A DNA stretch of 7,154 bases from Cyclobacteriaceae bacterium (lineage in GTDB: Bacteria > Bacteroidota > Bacteroidia > Cytophagales > Cyclobacteriaceae), in NCBI GenBank assembly GCA_029880385.1, contig JAOUOM010000097.1:1-7154 (forward strand), read 5' to 3'. Position 1 is the stretch's first letter; each line of letters starts with the position of its first letter. This document shows positions 1-5,546 of this stretch, one piece after another. Made by a program: the position numbers and the translations under genes. The notes beneath the pieces are model-generated. The model was not told the DNA's origin and did no database searches. It was given only the letters and a program-made list of their open reading frames with translations.

Positions 1-330
1 TTGAATGGTCCGGGACGAAAGCAACCCTAACCCGGCATAACAATTTGCCATGACTGGCCGGTGCCCAGCCGGGGGCGCCTATGTACGTTCCTTGCTTATG
101 TAGAAAAAACTGCCAGAAGAACGCGTAACAACCTGAATACCGGTAGCCGGTAAAGGGCGCGAAAAGCTGCTACCTAGCCCCGGGCGTGGGCAGCACGGGG
201 GCCGGCGCGGAGCACGGGTGTACAGGTGCCTGAGGGCCGGGAGGTGGCGCTCCACCACCACCCAGGGAGAGTCTCCGTCATCGATCACAAAGCTGGCTTG
301 CCTGTTGTTTTTTTGGATGCCCCGACATAC
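1..330. other. GC-rich, hairpin-dense non-coding block
   Basis: No convincing gene is seen here. The stretch from about 50 to 265 is clearly richer in G and C than the rest of the window. It contains four consecutive short inverted repeats: 60-66 with 73-79 (one G-U pair if read as RNA), TACCGG 138-143 with CCGGTA 147-152, GGTGG 243-247 with CCACC 252-256, and GGAG 266-269 with CTCC 273-276. The 8-base word AGCACGGG occurs at 192-199 and again at 211-218. Open frames on both strands give arginine-, proline- and histidine-rich translations with no recognisable domain, and one needs a GTG start. A structured RNA, a truncated group II intron or another mobile-element remnant is possible, but no domain V hairpin, reverse transcriptase or terminal repeat is visible. 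The identity is unknown. Confidence 0.4.
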
Positions 331-335
331 CTTCA
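305..335 (+). promoter_or_regulatory. weak candidate promoter for the DUF1080 lipoprotein
   Basis: TACCTTCA at 328-335 matches the Bacteroidota -7 consensus TAnnTTTG at all but its last two bases. A TTG at 305-307 lies 20 bases upstream, near the usual -33 spacing of about 19. The start codon follows 25 bases after the box. The match is partial and such AT-rich motifs occur by chance, so this is only a candidate. Confidence 0.22.
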
Positions 336-360
336 CAGGGAATTTTTTTATACCGCTACT

Positions 361-1062
361 ATGAAAAGGAAAGCTCACCTGTATTTTGGTCTATTGATGG
401 CCATGGTTTTTTTGTTTGGATGCCAGGCTCCCCGCGAAACGTATCCGTTATCGTCTCATCCGGACAGTGAATCCTGGCCCTCGCTTTTTGCACGGGATTT
501 ATCGAATGCGGTGTACCCGGAGGGTGTGTGGACGTTTGCGGACGGGGAATATACGGCAAGTGAAGATCAGAACCTGTGGACGGAAAGGGATTATGACAAT
601 TTTGTGCTGGATCTGGAGTTTAAGACAGCTGAAGGGACCAATAGCGGGGTGGTGGTCTATTGTTCGGACCCGGACAACTGGATACCCAACTCCATTGAAA
701 TCCAGATAGCAGATGACTACCATGAAACATGGGCCACCAGTCCAACGACATGGCAATGCGGGGCATTTTTTGGCCATAAACCGGCCGTAAAATCGGTCGT
801 GAACCGACCCGGGGAATGGAATCGCTATACAGTGACCTGCATCGACCAGAAGATTTATATTTTGCTTAATGGCGTTCAGGTAAACGAAATCGACCTGTCG
901 GCCTACACGGATGCTACCATGAATCCAGACGGGAGTGAAGTGCCTGCGTGGCTGTCAAACCCCTGGTCCGAATTGCCTACAAAAGGTAAAATAGGGTTTC
1001 AGGGCAAGCATGCCGGTGCTCCGGTGTATTTTCGAAATATCCGGGTAAAGGAGCTGGACTGA
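361..1062 (+). CDS. DUF1080 (3-keto-disaccharide hydrolase-like) lipoprotein
   Basis: Predicted 233-residue envelope lipoprotein. The ATG at 361 is chosen over an in-frame GTG at 226 because it starts directly at a signal peptide: KRK at residues 2-4, a hydrophobic stretch at 8-20, and a lipobox-like LFGC with the lipidated cysteine at residue 21 (the Phe at -2 is unusual but tolerated). No acidic cluster follows the cysteine, so surface export is not obvious. Residues about 36-232 form a single concanavalin-like DUF1080 domain (Pfam PF06439). Typical elements are FVLDLEFK with EGTNSGVVVY (81-100), IEIQI (112-116), GEWNRYTV (151-158), the LLNG strand (168-171), KIGFQGKHAG (210-219) and VYFRNIRVKEL (222-232). 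Members of this family hydrolyse or hydrate 3-keto-glycosides; the substrate here is unknown. It probably forms a transcription unit with the dehydrogenase 94 bases downstream. No break or frameshift is seen. Confidence 0.9.
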   Translation: MKRKAHLYFGLLMAMVFLFGCQAPRETYPLSSHPDSESWPSLFARDLSNAVYPEGVWTFADGEYTASEDQNLWTERDYDNFVLDLEFKTAEGTNSGVVVYCSDPDNWIPNSIEIQIADDYHETWATSPTTWQCGAFFGHKPAVKSVVNRPGEWNRYTVTCIDQKIYILLNGVQVNEIDLSAYTDATMNPDGSEVPAWLSNPWSELPTKGKIGFQGKHAGAPVYFRNIRVKELD

Positions 1063-1082
1063 TTTTTTGTGTCGAACCTCAA

Positions 1083-1119
1083 TAACAGGCCAAAAAAATG
1101 AAAGATCGTGAGCCTGTTA
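1083..1119. repeat. 8-bp inverted repeat in the lipoprotein-dehydrogenase gap
   Basis: TAACAGGC at 1083-1090 is perfectly complementary to GCCTGTTA at 1112-1119, with 21 bases between. No U-run follows, so it is not a typical terminator. It could be a processing or stabilising hairpin in a two-gene transcript, or two half-sites for a regulator. The loop holds an ATG that opens a nine-codon frame including stop (1098-1124); nothing supports its translation. Confidence 0.45.
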
Positions 1120-1156
1120 AATAACCACCTACTCATCAACAACCTAATGAAAATCC

Positions 1157-2173
1157 ATGAAAATTTTACGTTGTGTATCACCGGGAAAGCTGGAATATGA
1201 TACAATGCCCCGGCCGGATTTGTCGGAAGGGAACACAATTTTGAAAATACGACGGATTGGAATATGTGGGACAGACTTACATGCATTTGAAGGGACACAA
1301 CCCTACTTTTCATATCCGCGGATATTAGGGCATGAACTGGCAGCTGAAATAGTGGAAATGGATGGTGCAGCCGGTTTTGAAACAGGGGAATTGGTCACTG
1401 TTGTCCCCTATTTTTCATGTGGCAAATGTATTGCCTGCCGGGAAGGAAAATCCAATTGCTGTAGTAGGATTGAGGTGTGTGGCGTGCATCGCGATGGGGG
1501 CATGGTGGAATACCTGTCGGTACCCTCCGGTTCGCTGTTGCATGGGGAAGGGCTGCAACCAGATTCACTGGCAATGGTGGAACCTCTTGCCATCGGGGCG
1601 CATGGAGTGAGGCGTGCTTCCATTCAGCCTGGCGAATACGTATTGGTAGTGGGAGCAGGACCGATTGGGCTTGGCACCATGGAATTTGCCCGGATAGCGG
1701 GTGCCCGGGTGATTGCCATGGATATAAACGAAGTACGCCTTCGTTTTTGTAGGGAAAAAATAGGTGTAACCTATACGATCAATTCGAGGACGGATGATGT
1801 GGAAGGTCGATTGCGGGAGATTACCAATGGAGATATGCCCACAGTTGTATTTGATGCCACGGGCAGCCTGAAAGCCATTATGGCGGGCTTTCACTTTTTG
1901 GCACATGGTGGCCGTTATGTATTGATTGGGTTGCAAAAGGAAGTAATTGGCTTTAGCCATCCCGAATTTCATAAGCGGGAGGCAACGCTGATGAGCAGCC
2001 GTAATGCCACGCGGGAGGACTTTGTTCATGTGATGCACAGTATGCGGTGCGGATTGGTTTCCCCCGAGCATTATATTACCCACCGAACAGATTTTGATGA
2101 GGTGAAAGCTCAGTTTTTGTCGTGGCTGGATCCTTCAAGCCGGGTAATCAAGGCCATGGTGTCCATGGACTGA
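1157..2173 (+). CDS. zinc-dependent medium-chain sugar/polyol dehydrogenase
   Basis: A 338-residue cytoplasmic oxidoreductase of the zinc-containing alcohol dehydrogenase (MDR) superfamily, close to the usual 335-350 length. The N-terminal GroES-like domain carries the catalytic zinc ligands Cys37 (GICGTD), His59-Glu60 (GHE) and Glu142 (VEPL). It also carries a complete structural zinc lobe with Cys88, Cys91, Cys94 and Cys102 in the classical CxxCxxCx7C spacing. The Rossmann domain shows GAGPIG at 166-171, and Asp189 at the end of the second strand suggests NAD rather than NADP. The overall pattern resembles the RspB / L-galactonate-5-dehydrogenase / sorbitol-dehydrogenase branch, so a sugar acid, sugar or polyol is the likely substrate, but which one cannot be read from sequence. 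The ATG at 1157 has no Shine-Dalgarno sequence. A second ATG at 1147 lies in another frame that stops after 17 codons. No separate promoter is evident, which favours co-expression with the DUF1080 gene upstream. Confidence 0.93.
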   Translation: MKILRCVSPGKLEYDTMPRPDLSEGNTILKIRRIGICGTDLHAFEGTQPYFSYPRILGHELAAEIVEMDGAAGFETGELVTVVPYFSCGKCIACREGKSNCCSRIEVCGVHRDGGMVEYLSVPSGSLLHGEGLQPDSLAMVEPLAIGAHGVRRASIQPGEYVLVVGAGPIGLGTMEFARIAGARVIAMDINEVRLRFCREKIGVTYTINSRTDDVEGRLREITNGDMPTVVFDATGSLKAIMAGFHFLAHGGRYVLIGLQKEVIGFSHPEFHKREATLMSSRNATREDFVHVMHSMRCGLVSPEHYITHRTDFDEVKAQFLSWLDPSSRVIKAMVSMD

Positions 2174-2228
2174 TCTCATGGTGGTATCCGGCGGGTACTA
2201 CGACAAAACACCGTCAGTATACACATAA

Positions 2229-2262
2229 AAAAAACCGGACATTTTAGAATATCCGGTTTTTT
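2229..2262. terminator. bidirectional rho-independent terminator
   Basis: An 11-bp perfect stem pairs 2229-2239 (AAAAAACCGGA) with 2252-2262 (TCCGGTTTTTT). After one C-A mismatch, three further pairs (2241-2243 with 2248-2250) close on a four-base loop, TTAG. The T-run serves the plus-strand dehydrogenase, which ends 55 bases before the stem. The A-run, read from the other strand, serves the minus-strand peptidase, whose stop codon lies 15 bases away. Position between two convergent genes fits a shared terminator. Confidence 0.93.
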
Positions 2263-2277
2263 GCTGGTGGGCAATTT

Positions 2278-3750
2278 TCAGTATTTGGCCGGTTCGCCGG
2301 GTGCGGGCGTAGTGGATCGTATAAATTCGCGAATATGTTCGTTGGCATTGATCAGGTCTTCATTGCGCAGGTACATCATATGGCCAGACCGGTAGCCCCT
2401 GAATTGCAGGCGGTCTTTCATTTTGCCACTGGGATCGATGTGCCACAGGCTGTATTTGGCATCAAAGTACTGGGTGGCTCCATCAAAGTAGCCCGATTGG
2501 ATCATGACGTTCAGATAAGGGTTTTGTGCCATCGCCTGGCGCAGGTTTTCGCCAGTATGGTCGCCGGTACGGTCCCAGGGGTGTACGGGACCAAACATGT
2601 TGTATTTGATGTCCGTGGAGTAGTTGAGTATGTTTTTGTAATAATAGTTGATGGCGGGCGTAAAGCTGTGGAGCCAGGAGGTAAGTTCCGAATTGAAATC
2701 AGGCCGGGTGCCGGCATCCATCCGGTCAATTCCCTTGTAGCGCGAATCAAGCCGCCCGACGGTATAGCCCTCGTCGCGGAGGAGTTCTTTCCAGAAAAAG
2801 GATGGGGGTATGTCGAGGTTGTGCTGCAGGATGACAGTTTCGGACAGGCCGGAGTATCGGGCCATCATTTTGGCGGCATTGGCACGTTCTTCCTTCGTCA
2901 CAAATCCTCCTTTGGCCATTATGGGTATGAGGTTATTGATCGTATAGTTTTCCACTTCTGGCAATAGGTCATCCAGGTCTTTGGCCTGAAGGTCGGCTGG
3001 CAGCTTGCCATGGTACCAGGCAGCAGCCGCAAAGTAGGGCAGGTTGTTGGCCGCTCCAACCGGGCCGGCACGATCGATGCCCAGGTCGGTAGGGGAGACA
3101 AGGATTACGCCGTTCAGGTACATCCATTGGGCGTTTTGGAGTTCCAGGGAAAGGCCGGAAACCCGGGTCGTGCCATAACTCTCGCCGATCAGGTATTTGG
3201 GCGATTCCCAGCGGTTCATACGGGTAACGAACGTATTGAGCCATTCGGCCAGGTACCTGATGTCGGCATTTACACCAAAAAACACTTCCCTTTTGGTATC
3301 CTCATCCAGTATGCGCGAATAGCCGGTATTGACCGGATTTATGTATACGATATCAGCCACATCCAGAATGGAATTTGGATTGTCTTTTACACCATATGGC
3401 TGGATGGGAAAGCCTTCATTATCTACTTTCAGGATCTTGGGGCCGGTGTAGGCCAGGTGCATCCAGACCGATCCCGATCCCGGCCCGCCGTTGAATGACA
3501 TGACAAGCGGGCGGTTGGCCCTGTCGCGTATATCGCTGCGTTCGTAGTAGGTAAAATGCAGGGCAGCGATGGCTTTGCCTTTTTCGTTCCATACGGGCTG
3601 GGTACCTGTCGTGGCTTTATAGGGGATTGTTTTTCCTTTGATAATGACCTGGTGGGTGGTGACGACCGTTTTGTCGGCTTCAATTGAGCGATCCTGGGCA
3701 AACGTGGCTGTCAAAAACAACAGCATGATAAGGAAAGTAAGGTATTTCAT
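2278..3750 (-). CDS. secreted S10 serine carboxypeptidase-like peptidase
   Basis: Predicted 490-residue exported serine peptidase of family S10 (alpha/beta-hydrolase fold). The ATG at 3750 is preferred over an in-frame TTG six codons upstream because it begins MKYL and leads straight into a hydrophobic signal peptide. Cleavage is likely after TATFA (residue 18), giving an N-terminal Gln. Family landmarks are NGGPGSGS at 87-94 (oxyanion-hole region), the nucleophile Ser191 in GESYG, Asp423 in SGYFDGAT and His457 in YRSGHMMY. All three members of the catalytic triad appear intact. The region about 225-400 is the variable lid between strands and probably sets specificity. Family S10 cleaves single residues from peptide C-termini, usually at acidic pH; the actual substrate is unknown. 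No second cysteine-rich or C-terminal sorting domain is seen. The gene is divergent from the histidine kinase and convergent with the dehydrogenase, so it is probably monocistronic. Confidence 0.93.
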   Translation of the reverse strand: MKYLTFLIMLLFLTATFAQDRSIEADKTVVTTHQVIIKGKTIPYKATTGTQPVWNEKGKAIAALHFTYYERSDIRDRANRPLVMSFNGGPGSGSVWMHLAYTGPKILKVDNEGFPIQPYGVKDNPNSILDVADIVYINPVNTGYSRILDEDTKREVFFGVNADIRYLAEWLNTFVTRMNRWESPKYLIGESYGTTRVSGLSLELQNAQWMYLNGVILVSPTDLGIDRAGPVGAANNLPYFAAAAWYHGKLPADLQAKDLDDLLPEVENYTINNLIPIMAKGGFVTKEERANAAKMMARYSGLSETVILQHNLDIPPSFFWKELLRDEGYTVGRLDSRYKGIDRMDAGTRPDFNSELTSWLHSFTPAINYYYKNILNYSTDIKYNMFGPVHPWDRTGDHTGENLRQAMAQNPYLNVMIQSGYFDGATQYFDAKYSLWHIDPSGKMKDRLQFRGYRSGHMMYLRNEDLINANEHIREFIRSTTPAPGEPAKY

Positions 3751-3777
3751 AACATTTCGAATAAGCAATTAATGTGT

Positions 3778-3785
3778 GAAATCTA
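3778..3785 (-). promoter_or_regulatory. candidate -7 box for the S10 peptidase
   Basis: Read on the minus strand, 3785 to 3778 is TAGATTTC, which matches the Bacteroidota -7 consensus TAnnTTTG except at its last base. It lies 27 bases upstream of the ATG at 3750. No TTG is found at the ideal spacing: the nearest (3812-3810) is 24 bases upstream instead of about 19, so the -33 element is weak or absent. Confidence 0.4.
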
Positions 3786-3958
3786 GGTAAAATTCGATTG
3801 AAAGCTAGTCAATTGTACACCAGAAAGAAAATGGGGTGCTGGGCGGTAGGAAAGAGAAACCAGATATTTGTGCGGGTTGATGTCTTTTGGCATACGTTGA
3901 TTTCCTGGAATTGATTTATAATATACATAGCGCATAGGATTTTTACTTATGATTGATT

Positions 3959-4000
3959 CATAGAAAAAGATAGGGAGCAGGTTGCTGTGCATAGAAAAAG
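3959..4000. repeat. spaced 11-base direct repeat upstream of the kinase
   Basis: CATAGAAAAAG occurs exactly at 3959-3969 and 3990-4000. The 31-base periodicity is close to three helical turns, which would place two bound proteins on the same DNA face. It lies 28-70 bases upstream of the candidate kinase -33 element, a position suited to an activator. The function is inferred from position only; an A-rich repeat can arise by chance. Confidence 0.35.
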
Positions 4001-4027
4001 CTTTCTACACTTGTGGCTGCATAGTAT

Positions 4028-4057
4028 TTTTTTATTAGAAAGAACGCTGTTTCTTTG
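4028..4057 (+). promoter_or_regulatory. candidate promoter for the histidine kinase
   Basis: TTTCTTTG at 4050-4057 matches seven of eight positions of TAnnTTTG, counting the two free positions. A T-run centred on 4028-4030 lies 19 bases upstream, where the -33 TTG would be expected, but lacks the G. The start codon at 4075 follows 17 bases after the box, giving a short leader without a Shine-Dalgarno sequence. Confidence 0.4.
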
Positions 4058-4074
4058 TACAACCGATTGAGCTA

Positions 4075-5541
4075 ATGATTTTTGATAAAAACTTTTTCGA
4101 ACCTGTTTTTGAATTGGCCCCCGATGCCACCCTTATTGTGGATGCAGAGGGGAAGATTCAGAAAGTAAATGAACAGACCAGACGCCTGTTTCAATATAAA
4201 AAGGGGGAATTAATAGGAAAAAGCGTGGAAATCCTCATTCCAAAACGGTTTGTAGCACATCATGGAGACAATGTCAAGGGTTATATTCACAACCCTGTGG
4301 CCAGGAAGATGGGGTCGGGAATGGATTTGTTTGCCATTGACAAATTGGGAAAGGAATTTCCGGTAGACATAAGCCTGAATTACCTGGAATTTGGTGATCA
4401 AAAGCTGGTATTATTATCTGTGCGGGATATTTCCATAGCAAAGGAAATTCAGAATAAGTTGGCTCAAAGTGAAAAACGTCTGAATGAAGCGCAGGAATTA
4501 TCCAATATAGGGAGTTGGGAGCTGGACATTGAAAATAATGTTCTTTATTGGTCGGATCAGGTGTACCGTATCCTTGAAATAGAGAAAAGTGAGCATCCTG
4601 CAAGTAATGAATTTTTCTTTTCGTTTGTACACCCTGATGACAGGGAAGAACTGGAAATCACCTACAAAAATCATTTGATTCATCACTTGCCTTATGATAT
4701 TGTGCATCGTTTTCAGTTGCCAAACAATAAAATCAAATACGTCAGGGAACGTGCCGAAACATTTTTTGATGAGTTTGGAAAGCCATACAGGACGTTTGGT
4801 ACGGTTACCGACATTACGGATATCAAGGAAATCGAATATGACCTTCGACAATCCATCCACAAGGTAGAATCGAGCAACAAGGAATTGGAACAATTTACCT
4901 TTATTGCTTCCCATGATCTGCAGGAGCCTCTCAAAACCCTTACCAGTTTTGTTGAGTTGCTGGTAAACGATCCGTCAGTAAAAAATAATAAGGACTTGCA
5001 TGACTACAGTCGTTTTATCAAGGAAGCATCGTCCCGGATGGAAAACCTCGTCCGGGGCCTGTTGGAATATGCCCGGATCAGCAAAAACTTTTCCAGAGAG
5101 GAAGTCAATTGCGGTTTGCTTATACACGAGGTCTTGTCTTCTCTTGAGGCATTGATCACGGATACGAGTGCCAGAGTGATGGTTTCGGAAATGCCGACAA
5201 TAAGGGCAAATCCACTATTGCTGGCCCAGTTGTTTCAGCACCTCGTTTCCAATGCCATTAAATACCGCAGGGCAGACATGATCCCGGAAATCCACATTCA
5301 GGCAACAAAAGTTAAGTCGGAGTGGTTGTTTGAGTTTGCGGATAATGGAATAGGAATATCCGAAGAGTATTACCACAAAATATTCATTATATTTCAACGT
5401 TTGCATAACCGCTCCGAATATGAAGGAACCGGAATTGGTCTTTCGCATTGTAAAAAAATTGTGGAAATGCACGGTGGTAAAATATGGGTTGAATCAGAAG
5501 AAAACAAGGGCAGTACGTTTTATTTCACACTGCCCGAGTAA
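4075..5541 (+). CDS. soluble PAS-PAS sensor histidine kinase
   Basis: A 488-residue two-component sensor kinase with no signal peptide or membrane segment, so it probably senses an internal cue in the cytoplasm. The first PAS domain spans about residues 8-120, with IVDAEGKIQKVN at 21-32 and a PAC-like EFPVDISL at 94-101. A short charged helical linker (about 121-142) leads to a second PAS/PAC (about 143-252, SNIGSWELDI, FVHPDDR, FGTVTDITD). A second linker (about 253-275) precedes the HisKA domain, whose H-box ASHDLQEPL places the phosphorylated His at residue 280. The ATPase domain has an N-box with Asn393 (VSNAIKYR), G1 DNGIGI (423-428), an F-box-like FIIFQRLH (437-444), and G2 GTGIGL (451-456), so catalysis should be intact. 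No receiver domain is fused and no response regulator is encoded in the window, making it an orphan kinase locally. No haem- or flavin-binding motif was recognised in either PAS. The gene ends five bases before the stop of the convergent GH9 gene. Confidence 0.95.
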   Translation: MIFDKNFFEPVFELAPDATLIVDAEGKIQKVNEQTRRLFQYKKGELIGKSVEILIPKRFVAHHGDNVKGYIHNPVARKMGSGMDLFAIDKLGKEFPVDISLNYLEFGDQKLVLLSVRDISIAKEIQNKLAQSEKRLNEAQELSNIGSWELDIENNVLYWSDQVYRILEIEKSEHPASNEFFFSFVHPDDREELEITYKNHLIHHLPYDIVHRFQLPNNKIKYVRERAETFFDEFGKPYRTFGTVTDITDIKEIEYDLRQSIHKVESSNKELEQFTFIASHDLQEPLKTLTSFVELLVNDPSVKNNKDLHDYSRFIKEASSRMENLVRGLLEYARISKNFSREEVNCGLLIHEVLSSLEALITDTSARVMVSEMPTIRANPLLLAQLFQHLVSNAIKYRRADMIPEIHIQATKVKSEWLFEFADNGIGISEEYYHKIFIIFQRLHNRSEYEGTGIGLSHCKKIVEMHGGKIWVESEENKGSTFYFTLPE

Positions 5542-5546
5542 ATCCT

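Larger units (their letters stand above)
3751..4074. other. divergent intergenic region
   Basis: This AT-rich 324-base stretch separates the divergently transcribed peptidase and kinase genes. It holds a candidate -7 box for each gene, an 11-base direct repeat (3959-3969 and 3990-4000), a small inverted repeat TATGA/TCATA (3948-3952 with 3958-3962), and AAAGAA/TTCTTT (4039-4044 with 4051-4056) overlapping the kinase box. A minus-strand frame at 3783-3992 could encode 69 residues but shows no family resemblance, signal peptide or other support, so no gene is called. Confidence 0.6.

Noticed and set aside
1..330. Definite group II intron call
   Set aside because: Only a loose resemblance and hairpin density support it. 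No domain V, intron-encoded reverse transcriptase or splice boundary is visible, so it is kept as a hypothesis only.
226..360. N-terminal extension of the DUF1080 protein from a GTG start at 226
   Set aside because: The extension would bury the lipoprotein signal peptide 45 residues inside the protein. The ATG at 361 begins exactly with the basic residues and hydrophobic core expected of a signal peptide.
79..378. Minus-strand 99-codon frame across the GC-rich block
   Set aside because: It overlaps the lipoprotein start and its composition (Arg, Pro, Ser, Cys runs) follows from GC richness. No domain or supporting context was recognised.
1565..2083. Minus-strand 172-codon open frame
   Set aside because: It is antisense to the dehydrogenase, whose Rossmann and C-terminal regions occupy this stretch; the translation has no recognisable domain.
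361..2173. Complete 3-keto-sugar or polysaccharide utilisation locus
   Set aside because: No SusC/SusD pair, transporter, GFO/IDH/MocA oxidoreductase or regulator is present in the window; two adjacent genes are not enough to claim one.
2335..2967. Plus-strand 210-codon open frame
   Set aside because: It lies wholly antisense to the well-supported S10 peptidase and shows no family motifs; it is a by-product of that gene's codon use.
3751..3768. Six-residue N-terminal extension of the S10 peptidase from a TTG codon
   Set aside because: TTG is a poorer start, and the ATG at 3750 gives a cleaner signal peptide (MKYL and then a hydrophobic core).
3783..3992. Minus-strand 69-codon frame in the divergent intergenic region
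   Set aside because: It has an ATG but no recognised family, and it overlaps the promoter elements of the peptidase. It remains possible but unsupported.
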